Assembly: GCF_000186445.1 (NCBI RefSeq)
Contig: NZ_GL636070.1
Location: 1,597,737-1,642,234, forward strand
Length of the DNA: 44,498 nt
Source of the DNA: Streptococcus agalactiae ATCC 13813
Lineage (GTDB): Bacteria; Bacillota; Bacilli; Lactobacillales; Streptococcaceae
Direction: 5' to 3'
How positions within the stretch are numbered: the first letter of the stretch is position 1; each line of letters begins with the position of its first letter. A program made the position numbers and the translations under genes. Positions 37,391 to 44,498 of the stretch are shown here, one piece after another. The notes under the pieces are model-generated. The model ran no database searches, was not told the origin of the DNA, and was given only the letters and a program-made list of their open reading frames with translations.

Positions 37391-37399
37391 ATTATACCA
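37391..37399 (-). promoter_or_regulatory. Extended -10 promoter of the ftsA operon
   Basis: TGG-TATAAT on the minus strand, about 70 bases before ftsA. CAGAATT occurs on either side of it (37373-37379 and 37409-37415). The stretch 37417-37556 holds only AT-rich spacer as far as I can see. Confidence 0.5.
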
Positions 37400-37556
37400 T
37401 AAAAAAAGCAGAATTGTTACCAAATTACGTTTTTTTATTAAGCAACATCAAATTGAAATATTTCTAACTTATTTAAACCATTCGCAACTTATAACAAACT
37501 TAAATTTTTTTCAAGAAATCAATTTTTACTAGCAATCTATGACTGACTTGATATGT

Positions 37557-37587
37557 ATAAAAAAGACTGATAAATCCAGTCTTTTTT
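37557..37587 (-). terminator. divIB terminator
   Basis: An 11-bp stem (37577-37587 with 37559-37569) around a 7-base loop, with a T-run on the minus strand, six bases after the divIB stop. It separates murD-murG-divIB from ftsA-ftsZ. Confidence 0.8.
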
Positions 37588-37593
37588 TTATCG

Positions 37594-38730
37594 CTAATTA
37601 ACATTTTGAGGGTTGGGTGCCTGCTCTGTTGCTATCTGTTGTCCTTGTTGATTAGTATTTGAGTTATTTGTTTGTCCTTGACTATTTTCCGCAACCTGAC
37701 CATTTTGTGTTTGTGTTTTATCAGTTGATTTATTTTTTGTATCTTCCGCTTTCACAGGGGTTGATTCAATAGTACTTGTTGTTGTGTAAACTCCCACTTC
37801 CATATCAACAATAGAAGGTTCCTTAAGGTTCTTCTTAATTTGTTTGTAAAAAGGAAGTCTTTCTTTAAATTTAGATAATGGTATTCTAATACTATTTCCA
37901 TCATGCATATCTAACAGCAGGAGGTCAGGTGTCGTTTTAGAATCAGCTAAACTTATCACCTGAATCTCACTTATTAAATCAGGGTCTAAAGCCTTTAAAT
38001 CTTTAATTAATAGCTTAATACTATCTTCCTTATCAAGGTTAATTGTTAAGAAGTGCTTTGGTAGCTCTGAACTATTTACAGGATCAGCCTTTTTTCCAGT
38101 TTCCAAGACAGGCTGATATCCTTGCTTTGTATGTGCATATGCAATAATCTTATTTTCTTGAACTTGAATATGAAACTTATTGGGAAATTGATAAGTCATC
38201 TGAGCTGTTTTTACCCATACATCTTCTGCAGCTAAACGTTGTTCAATAGCTTTATGTTTAAAAATTAAAGAAAAGAAATAATCGTTTTTTTGAATATTCG
38301 TTTTTTCTATCAAAATATCATCAGGTGTATGCTGATTTCCACTAACTGTTATTGTTTTTTGCTTACTAAAAGGAGTTAGTAGGAAAACGGAAACTAAAAT
38401 GACTAGGAATGCTACTACAAATATAGGTGCAGTTCTAATGCGATTAGTTTTGGCTAAGCTGTTGACTATTTTTTCTTTTTTCTGTTTCTTTTCAATCTTA
38501 GGTTTTGAAATCTTTGGAAAATGAAGCTTCTTAATTTTAGTAGTATTTTGAGGTTCTTCAGGAGAAGAAATATTTAATTTACTTCTTTTATCTAAGCGTA
38601 ATTTTTCGTTAATACGTTTTTGTTCTTCTTCATCTTCTTTGCGTTTTTTTAAAAATTCAAGGTTACGCTTTTGCCATTCCGTTAAGACAACTTCTTCTTT
38701 TTCTGGGGTATCTGATTTCTTCTTAGGCAT
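37594..38730 (-). CDS. divIB: Cell division protein DivIB/FtsQ
   Basis: A 378-residue bitopic division protein. A highly charged cytoplasmic region (1-100, rich in Lys and Glu) precedes one membrane helix (101-120), a POTRA domain (about 122-190), the beta domain and a Gln/Asn/Thr-rich extracellular tail (about 320-378). It stabilises the FtsL-DivIC complex and the septal synthases. AAAGGATAA precedes the ATG, three bases after murG. The long charged N-terminus is usual in streptococci. Confidence 0.94.
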   Translation of the reverse strand: MPKKKSDTPEKEEVVLTEWQKRNLEFLKKRKEDEEEQKRINEKLRLDKRSKLNISSPEEPQNTTKIKKLHFPKISKPKIEKKQKKEKIVNSLAKTNRIRTAPIFVVAFLVILVSVFLLTPFSKQKTITVSGNQHTPDDILIEKTNIQKNDYFFSLIFKHKAIEQRLAAEDVWVKTAQMTYQFPNKFHIQVQENKIIAYAHTKQGYQPVLETGKKADPVNSSELPKHFLTINLDKEDSIKLLIKDLKALDPDLISEIQVISLADSKTTPDLLLLDMHDGNSIRIPLSKFKERLPFYKQIKKNLKEPSIVDMEVGVYTTTSTIESTPVKAEDTKNKSTDKTQTQNGQVAENSQGQTNNSNTNQQGQQIATEQAPNPQNVN

Positions 38731-38733
38731 GTT

Positions 38734-39810
38734 TTATCCTTTTGTTACTTTTGCCATATCATCAATTAATAATTGATAAAATTCATCTTGAGATTTTATT
38801 TCAGATGATTGTGACATGTTTTTTTCGTAACTCTCACTGTTAGAAATTAATAAATTTATCTGTTTCTCAAGTGTATTTATGTTTAATTCAGATTCTGGTA
38901 ACTGCAATGCGTAGCCCTTTTCTTCAAAATAAGCAGCATTCTCTAATTGGTCACCTCGGCTCGCTTCACGTCCAAGAGGGATAATAAGATGAAGTTTTTT
39001 CATAGCTACTAATTCAAAAATAGTATTAGAGCCACCTCGTGTAACAACCACATCTGCTAAATTCATTAAAGGCTGATAAAGGTCTGTAACATAATCCACG
39101 CGATAAAGGTTCTTCTTCAATCGATTGAGAGAAGAATCGCCTGAAATATTGATAACATTATATTTTTCTTCCAGCTCAGGTGTTTGAGTAATAAAATCAT
39201 TGAATACTTTTGCACCTGCTGATCCTCCAATAAATAGTAAGATCTTTAGGTTTGGATCGAAGGCTTCTTTTATACTAGTTAAGTCAGTATTTTCAAACGA
39301 CTTTTTACAATCCATGACTTTTGTTACAGCACCAATATGCTTAGTTTTGATTAAATCTTTAGATTGTTCAAAAGTCGTATACATAATAGTCGCAAATTTA
39401 TAAGCAATCTTATTTGCTAACCCCATTGATAAATCTGATTCATGAACAAAAACAGGAACTTTTAATAGGCGTGCAGCTACTACAGGAGGTACTGAAACAA
39501 ATCCCCCTTTTGAAAATAAGGCTTGGGGTCTAAGTTTAGCAATAATAGCAATCGATTGAAGAACGCCAACCCCTACTTTAAAGACATCTAACATATTTTG
39601 CCATGAAAAATAGCGACGTAGTTTCCCAGTAGCTATAGAGTGAAATGTGATATCAAGTCCAGACTGATTAATTTGTTCATGTTCTATGCCATTTTTATCA
39701 CCAATATAATGTACTTCCCAACCATCTTTGATAAATTTGGGGATTAATATTAGGTTTAGTGTTACATGACCTACCGTACCACCACCTGTAAAAACAATTT
39801 TTTTCCCCAT
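38734..39810 (-). CDS. murG: UDP-GlcNAc transferase MurG
   Basis: A 358-residue GT28 glycosyltransferase that turns lipid I into lipid II at the inner membrane face. The first glycine loop reads [13 protein letters not shown], where most bacteria have GGTGGHxxP; the second is GGSAGAKVF, and the UDP-GlcNAc site includes [12 protein letters not shown] and [15 protein letters not shown]. The variant first loop is shared by streptococci. AGGAGAG precedes the ATG, two bases after the murD stop. Confidence 0.95.
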   Translation of the reverse strand: MGKKIVFTGGGTVGHVTLNLILIPKFIKDGWEVHYIGDKNGIEHEQINQSGLDITFHSIATGKLRRYFSWQNMLDVFKVGVGVLQSIAIIAKLRPQALFSKGGFVSVPPVVAARLLKVPVFVHESDLSMGLANKIAYKFATIMYTTFEQSKDLIKTKHIGAVTKVMDCKKSFENTDLTSIKEAFDPNLKILLFIGGSAGAKVFNDFITQTPELEEKYNVINISGDSSLNRLKKNLYRVDYVTDLYQPLMNLADVVVTRGGSNTIFELVAMKKLHLIIPLGREASRGDQLENAAYFEEKGYALQLPESELNINTLEKQINLLISNSESYEKNMSQSSEIKSQDEFYQLLIDDMAKVTKG

Positions 39811-39812
39811 AG

Positions 39813-41168
39813 TTACTCTCCTCTAAGACTTTCGAAAGTATCAATGAATTCATCACCACGGACTTCGAAATTCTTATACATGTCCCATGATGCATTTGCA
39901 GGACTTAGCAAGATAACATCGCCCTGTTGTGCCACCTCATAAGCTTTATGTACCGCATCTCTAACATCTAAAGCATCGCTATAAGTTACTCCTGCTTTTT
40001 GTGCAGCACGTTTTACTCGAGATGCCGATTCCCCTAAAACAACCATATGTTTAAGTCCAGTGATATCTGGTATCAATTCATCAAACTCATTACCGCGATC
40101 AAGACCTCCTGCAATTAGGATAACTTTAGTATTATCAAAGCCAGATAATGCTTTTTGAGTTGCCAATATATTAGTTGACTTGCTGTCGTTATAGAAACTA
40201 ATACCATGAACCTTACCGAGTGATTGCAAGCGGTGTTTAACACCTCCAAAATTGCTTAAAGTTTCTCTAATAACTTGATTACTGATACCAGCTAGTTTAG
40301 CAACCGCAATAGTTGCTAGAGCATTCTCTACGTTATGGCTTCCTGGGACACCAATGTCATCTACTGACATAATATTCTCCCCTTTATAGAAAAGTTGCTT
40401 GTCTTGTACGTAAGCACCATCAACTTTTTCCGTAGTAGAGAAAGGAACGATTGTTGCTTTAGTAGTTTTAGCTAACTCTTTAGAAATACCTTGATTAAAA
40501 TTAAGTACCAAAAAATCAGATGAAGACATTTGATTTTGGATATTCCATTTTGCAGCAACATAATCTTCAAAAGACCCATGATAATCTAAATGAGTTGGCA
40601 TTAAATTAGTAATTACTGCAATATGAGGACGAAATTCCTTAACTCCCATTAGCTGAAAACTTGATAATTCCATAACTAGAATATCTTTATCATCCGCAGC
40701 CTGAACAACTTCACTAGCAGGAAAGCCGATATTCCCAGCTAACAAACCTCTCTGACCTCCAGCATTTAAGACTTCTGCAATCATCGTTGTCGTTGTCGTT
40801 TTCCCGTTAGAGCCTGTAATACCTATTAGCTGAGATTCTGAAACTAAGTATGCTAATTCCACTTCAGTCAAAACAGGGATTTGTTTTTCTAATGCTTTTT
40901 TGACCATAGGATTGTTATAAGGTATTCCTGGATTTTTAATCATGTAACAAAAATCCTCATCTAACAATTCTAAAGGATGACTACCACAAACCACTTTAAT
41001 ACCCTCTTCCAACAAAGACTGTGCTGTTGGATTTTCATCAAATGGTTTGCCATCATTAACTGTCACTATTGCTCCTAACTTAGCTAACAAACGTGCAGCG
41101 GCTTCTCCAGATCGTGCTAAACCAAGGACTAAAACTTTTTTATTTTCAAATGTTGTTATTGTTTTCAT
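39813..41168 (-). CDS. murD: UDP-MurNAc-L-alanine:D-glutamate ligase MurD
   Basis: A 451-residue Mur ligase that adds D-glutamate to UDP-MurNAc-L-Ala. The ATP loop [12 protein letters not shown] is near 116-127, the Mg2+ and substrate blocks include ELSSFQL and [12 protein letters not shown], and FYNDSKSTN and GGLDRGNEF lie in the C-terminal domain. I chose the ATG at 41166-41168, which gives MKTITTF as in orthologues; an ATG four codons earlier lacks any ribosome site. It is first in the murD-murG-divIB operon. Confidence 0.96.
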   Translation of the reverse strand: MKTITTFENKKVLVLGLARSGEAAARLLAKLGAIVTVNDGKPFDENPTAQSLLEEGIKVVCGSHPLELLDEDFCYMIKNPGIPYNNPMVKKALEKQIPVLTEVELAYLVSESQLIGITGSNGKTTTTTMIAEVLNAGGQRGLLAGNIGFPASEVVQAADDKDILVMELSSFQLMGVKEFRPHIAVITNLMPTHLDYHGSFEDYVAAKWNIQNQMSSSDFLVLNFNQGISKELAKTTKATIVPFSTTEKVDGAYVQDKQLFYKGENIMSVDDIGVPGSHNVENALATIAVAKLAGISNQVIRETLSNFGGVKHRLQSLGKVHGISFYNDSKSTNILATQKALSGFDNTKVILIAGGLDRGNEFDELIPDITGLKHMVVLGESASRVKRAAQKAGVTYSDALDVRDAVHKAYEVAQQGDVILLSPANASWDMYKNFEVRGDEFIDTFESLRGE

Positions 41169-41201
41169 TACTCGTCCCATTCTATCATTATTATCCCTAT
41201 T

Positions 41202-41230
41202 ATTTTACCTTTAATCAGTGGCTTTTTCAA
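41202..41230 (-). promoter_or_regulatory. murD operon promoter
   Basis: TTGAAA (41225-41230), 17 nt, TAAAAT (41202-41207) on the minus strand, with a leader of about 27 bases. Confidence 0.65.
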
Positions 41231-41256
41231 GGTAAAGGATATGTCTCTAATTTCTC

Positions 41257-41292
41257 AAAACAAAAGAACTTAGGAGACAAAATCCTAAGTTC
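41257..41292 (-). terminator. Terminator of the typA-DUF3165 unit
   Basis: A perfect 10-bp stem (41283-41292 with 41266-41275), 7-base loop, then TTTTGTTTT on the minus strand, five bases past the DUF3165 stop. Confidence 0.85.
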
Positions 41293-41297
41293 ATAAG

Positions 41298-41543
41298 CTA
41301 TTTCTTCTTTTCTGACAAATTCAATGTTTCTTTAAATGCTGTATATCCTAGAGGAATCATTATAAGCCCAATATACAATTCACCTGGCAATTGAAGGATT
41401 TTAATAAAACTCATAACTGCCAAGACAAGTAATAAGGCTACCAAACCTACTAAACCAATAGCGTTCAAAGTATTACGTACTGTTTTTGGTGCCATAAAAA
41501 AGTAATATAAGGCAATCAAAAGGGCAACAATTAAGTAAAACAT
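41298..41543 (-). CDS. DUF3165 family membrane protein
   Basis: An 81-residue hydrophobic protein with two or three membrane helices (about 2-17, 27-48, 54-70) and a basic end (SEKKK). It belongs to the streptococcal DUF3165 family; function unknown. AAGGAG lies a few bases before the ATG. No terminator is seen between typA and this gene, so it is probably the second gene of the typA transcript. Confidence 0.82.
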   Translation of the reverse strand: MFYLIVALLIALYYFFMAPKTVRNTLNAIGLVGLVALLLVLAVMSFIKILQLPGELYIGLIMIPLGYTAFKETLNLSEKKK

Positions 41544-41587
41544 AGAACTCCTTTCTTATTAATCATAAATAAGAAATACTTTGGATA

Positions 41588-43429
41588 TTATTCAGCTGAT
41601 TTTTTCTTTTTATTAGCTTTGTCACGTGCTGCTTTATTTAAAATTTGTTTACGAAGACGAATAGACTCAGGAGTTACTTCCATGTACTCATCATCTGCTA
41701 AAAATTCAAGTGACTCTTCTAAAGTAAGGATACGAGGCGTCTTGATGACTGCAGTTTGATCTTTAGTTGCTGAACGGACATTTGTCATTTGTTTAGCAGT
41801 TGTAATATTGACTCCGAGATCATTATCACGAGAATTCTCACCAACAATCATTCCTTCATAAACTTCTGTACCTGGATTTACAAAGATAGTCCCACGTTCT
41901 TCAATACGCATAATTGAATATGTAGTTGCTTTACCATTTTCAATAGAAACCAAGACACCACGATGACGACCACCAATTTCTCCTTGAACAACCGGTAGAT
42001 ACTGGTCAAAAGTATGATTCATGATACCATATCCACGTGTCATTGAAAGAAACTCTGTTGAATAACCAATCAAACCACGTGCAGGAATCAAGAAAATCAA
42101 ACGCGTTTGACCATTACCAACCATCTGCATATCAAGCATATCACCTTTACGCTCTGACAAACTTTGGATAATAGCACCCTGATATTCTTCTGGAGTATCA
42201 ATTTGAACACGCTCAAACGGCTCGCATTGAACACCATCAATTTCTTTGATGATAACTTCTGGACGTGATACTTGAAGTTCATATCCCTCACGACGCATTG
42301 TTTCAATGAGGATAGATAAATGTAATTCTCCACGCCCTGAAACCGTCCATTTATCTGGCGAATCTGTTGGGTCAACACGCAAAGAAACGTCTGTTTGTAA
42401 TTCTGCTAAAAGACGTTCTTCAACCTTACGTGACGTAATCCATTTACCTTCGCGACCTGCAAATGGTGAATTATTCACCAAGAAAGTCATTTGAAGTGTT
42501 GGCTCGTCAATACGTAAAACTGGTAGTGGTTCAATAGCATCTGTCGGAGTTACTGTCTCACCAACGAAGATATCTTCCATACCAGAAACAGCGATTAAAT
42601 CACCCGCTTTAGCCTCTTGGATTTCTTTACGTTCAAGTCCAAAGAAACCAAAAAGTTTTGTTACGCGGAAGTTTTTAGTTGTACCATCAAGTTTTGAAAG
42701 AGTAACTTGATCTCCAACTTTGACAGTCCCGCGGAAAACACGTCCAATACCAATACGTCCTACAAAATCATTGTAATCAAGAAGAGAAACTTGGAATTGA
42801 AGTGGTTCTTCCGAGTTGTCAACTGGGGCTGGAATGTGATCAATGATAGTATCAAAAATCGGTGCCATTGTTTTTTCTTGATCTGAAGGATCATCTGACA
42901 TTGAAGATGTTCCATTGATGGCTGAAGCATAAACAACAGGGAAATCTAGTTGGTCATCATCAGCACCGAGCTCAATGAAGAGTTCAAGAACTTCATCAAC
43001 AACCTCTGATGGACGAGCTGATGGCTTATCAATTTTATTTACAACAACGATTGGAATTAAGTTTTGTTCAAGAGCTTTCTTCAAAACAAAACGTGTTTGT
43101 GGCATTGTTCCTTCGTAAGCATCAACGACTAAAACAACACCATCAACCATTTTCATAATACGCTCAACTTCACCACCAAAGTCCGCGTGACCAGGTGTGT
43201 CCATAATATTGATACGAACATCGTTGTATGCTACGGCTGTATTTTTTGCAAGAATGGTGATACCACGTTCTTTCTCGATATCATTTGAATCCATTGCACG
43301 TTCTTCAAGCTCTTTACGCTCATCAAGAGTATGTGATTGTTTTAATAATTCATCAACGAGAGTTGTTTTACCGTGGTCAACGTGGGCAATGATCGCAACG
43401 TTACGGATATCTGTTCTTAAATTTGTCAT
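41588..43429 (-). CDS. typA: Ribosome-associated GTPase TypA/BipA
   Basis: A 613-residue translational GTPase of the EF-G group that binds the ribosome under stress and aids large-subunit assembly. The G1 loop is AHVDHGKTT (15-23), G3 DTPGHAD, G4 NKID; domain II and the BipA-specific C-terminal domain (GRGELHLSIL, PARGLIGYSTEFLSMTRG) follow. AGAGGA precedes the ATG. Length matches the family. Confidence 0.97.
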   Translation of the reverse strand: MTNLRTDIRNVAIIAHVDHGKTTLVDELLKQSHTLDERKELEERAMDSNDIEKERGITILAKNTAVAYNDVRINIMDTPGHADFGGEVERIMKMVDGVVLVVDAYEGTMPQTRFVLKKALEQNLIPIVVVNKIDKPSARPSEVVDEVLELFIELGADDDQLDFPVVYASAINGTSSMSDDPSDQEKTMAPIFDTIIDHIPAPVDNSEEPLQFQVSLLDYNDFVGRIGIGRVFRGTVKVGDQVTLSKLDGTTKNFRVTKLFGFFGLERKEIQEAKAGDLIAVSGMEDIFVGETVTPTDAIEPLPVLRIDEPTLQMTFLVNNSPFAGREGKWITSRKVEERLLAELQTDVSLRVDPTDSPDKWTVSGRGELHLSILIETMRREGYELQVSRPEVIIKEIDGVQCEPFERVQIDTPEEYQGAIIQSLSERKGDMLDMQMVGNGQTRLIFLIPARGLIGYSTEFLSMTRGYGIMNHTFDQYLPVVQGEIGGRHRGVLVSIENGKATTYSIMRIEERGTIFVNPGTEVYEGMIVGENSRDNDLGVNITTAKQMTNVRSATKDQTAVIKTPRILTLEESLEFLADDEYMEVTPESIRLRKQILNKAARDKANKKKKSAE

Positions 43430-43451
43430 GTTTTCCTCTATTTTATAATGT

Positions 43452-43502
43452 AATTCTGTTAACTTATGAATTATAACACAATTTTTCTTAAAAAACAGAA
43501 TT
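43452..43502. repeat. Inverted repeat flanking the typA -10 box
   Basis: AATTCTGTT (43452-43460) and AACAGAATT (43494-43502) are 9-base inverted arms separated by 33 bases, with the typA core promoter between them. They could be half-sites of an operator; no binding protein is known to me. Confidence 0.35.
43470..43478 (-). promoter_or_regulatory. Extended -10 promoter of typA
   Basis: TGT-TATAAT on the minus strand, about 40 bases before the typA ATG; no clear -35. From 43503 to 43615 I see only AT-rich spacer. Confidence 0.5.
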
Positions 43503-43615
43503 TACACAAGTGTAAATGTTTTCATATTAACTGCCTATTTGTGATAGGAAAACTTTTCATCATTTCATTATTTATGTCATTTATTTTCTACTTTTTTCAA
43601 TTTAATTCATTTCTA

Positions 43616-43649
43616 CAAAAAGAGAAGAGAGTTATTAATAGTAACTCTC
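43616..43649 (-). terminator. Terminator of glucokinase-rhodanese unit
   Basis: An 8-bp stem (43642-43649 with 43627-43634) with a 7-base loop, then TTCTCTTTTT on the minus strand, 11 bases past the stop. Confidence 0.7.
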
Positions 43650-43660
43650 TCCTTAGTATA

Positions 43661-44041
43661 TTACTTAACTCTACCCGTCCAGTAATTGAAACCGTCCTTT
43701 AACACGTAAAGTTGATTAAAACCTTCTTTTCTGAGTAACAAAACAATCCTTGGAATAGACTGACCACGGCTTGCGTCATATAAGAGGACAGGTTTATCTT
43801 TGCGTAAAGCCGATAAGGCAACTTTAAATTGACTTGCTGGAATGTTACGTGCTCCGAGAATATGCTTTCTATGAAAAGCACCAGCTTCTCGGATATCAAT
43901 TAACTGTCCTCGTGACATTTCTTTTTGAAAAGACTCGTTATCTAAAAATTTAGCTGCCCTACGAACCCTCCAATAATTCCAAGATGCCCAAGCAACAAAA
44001 GCCAGAAGAATAACGATAATTAAAATAACAGACATATCCAT
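43661..44041 (-). CDS. Membrane-anchored rhodanese-fold protein lacking active cysteine
   Basis: A 126-residue protein with an N-terminal membrane helix (about 4-22) and a single rhodanese domain (about 36-123; LIDIREAGAFHRKHILGARNIP is the clear signature). Active sulfurtransferases carry a cysteine right after the fifth strand; here that loop is LLYDASRGQS (86-95), with aspartate in the cysteine position. It is therefore probably a non-catalytic binding module. AAGGAG lies seven bases before the ATG. It follows the glucokinase gene closely, an order common in streptococci, but a shared function is not shown. Confidence 0.88.
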   Translation of the reverse strand: MDMSVILIIVILLAFVAWASWNYWRVRRAAKFLDNESFQKEMSRGQLIDIREAGAFHRKHILGARNIPASQFKVALSALRKDKPVLLYDASRGQSIPRIVLLLRKEGFNQLYVLKDGFNYWTGRVK

Positions 44042-44052
44042 ATCTTATCTCC

Positions 44053-44498
44053 TTAACTTGCTTGTTGATTGGCTAAGCTTGCTGCACCAATAATACCAGC
44101 ATCATTACCTAGTTCAGCAATCTTAATTTTAGTTGACTTTTTAACTTGTGGGAAAGCAAATGTGACAAAGTATTTCTCAACGCGACTACGTAAAAATTCA
44201 CCTGCTGCTGAGACACCGCCACCAATAACCACAGAATCAGGGTTTAAAATATTTGAAATATTAGCTGCTGCCAGTCCAAGGTAACGTGATACACGTTCAA
44301 CAACAGAATTAGCAAATTTATCCCCATCTTCTGCTGCTATAAAAATATCTTTACTTGTAACAGTATCACCGTTGTCAATCGCTGCTTTAATGGCAGACGA
44401 ACCTTCATATTGTTCTGCGAGTTGACGTGCTACTCTAACAACACCTGTCGCTGATGCAACTGTCTCAAGACAGCCTTTGTTACCACATGTGCACGTAA
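44053..44498 (-). CDS. glcK: ROK-family glucokinase, C-terminal part (runs off window)
   Basis: The last 147 codons of a ROK sugar kinase are present; the start lies beyond the window. The zinc site CTCGNKGCLET is at the truncated end, followed by the helical C-terminal lobe with VVIGGGVSAAG and GNDAGIIGAAS. This matches bacterial glucokinase, which phosphorylates glucose to glucose 6-phosphate. The stop is 11 bases before the rhodanese-like gene, so they are co-transcribed. A different ROK kinase specificity cannot be excluded from this part alone. Confidence 0.88.
   Translation of the reverse strand, partial: TCTCGNKGCLETVASATGVVRVARQLAEQYEGSSAIKAAIDNGDTVTSKDIFIAAEDGDKFANSVVERVSRYLGLAAANISNILNPDSVVIGGGVSAAGEFLRSRVEKYFVTFAFPQVKKSTKIKIAELGNDAGIIGAASLANQQAS

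Overview
The window is an AT-rich stretch of core chromosome from a low-GC Gram-positive coccus of the genus Streptococcus. The evidence is a split dcw cluster (murD-murG-divIB, then ftsA-ftsZ-ylmE-sepF-ylmG-ylmH-divIVA), a GGTVGH-type MurG, tandem MurM/MurN-like aminoacyltransferases, a class 1A PyrD, ClpE, and extended -10 promoters (TGnTATAAT) in front of most operons. The protein sequences look most like Streptococcus agalactiae or a close pyogenic relative. That species call is inference, not a database result. I see no phage, insertion sequence, CRISPR array, rRNA or tRNA.

Region 1 (1-3471, mostly minus): a P-type Ca2+/Mn2+ ATPase whose leader is a yybP-ykoY manganese riboswitch with a competing terminator, then a DUF1934 protein. 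Region 2 (3500-9460, plus): a possible leaderless HD-domain phosphohydrolase, a HAD phosphatase and three FemABX-type ligases, closed by one strong terminator. Region 3 (9513-13665): class 1A pyrD facing a small membrane protein, the HU gene, and a degV-GDSL lipase-ypmS operon. Region 4 (13730-19125, minus): a tightly overlapped xseA-xseB-ispA-tlyA-argR-recN operon. Region 5 (19124-24851, minus): folD-nnrD, pgcA, a two-gene polar amino acid ABC transporter without its binding protein, and a ykuJ-like gene.

Region 6 (24963-28405, plus): clpE with a near-perfect CIRCE element upstream and a perfect CtsR box downstream of its promoter, then a NUDIX hydrolase and a DUF1827 protein. Region 7 (28444-37399, minus): T-box controlled ileS, with the ftsA-to-divIVA division operon feeding toward it. 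Region 8 (37557-44498, minus): murD-murG-divIB, typA with a DUF3165 gene, a rhodanese-fold membrane protein lacking the catalytic cysteine, and the 3' part of the ROK glucokinase gene, which runs off the window.

Together the genes cover peptidoglycan precursor synthesis and cross-bridging, septum assembly, DNA repair and nucleoid structure, prenyl and folate precursors, metal export and proteostasis. I do not see an undescribed multi-gene system. The most rewarding signals are regulatory or involve residue loss: the HrcA/CtsR dual operator at clpE, the Mn riboswitch, the interlocked divergent promoters with a possible leaderless mRNA, the half-lost zinc site of IleS, the cysteine-less rhodanese and the diverged ArgR effector motif.
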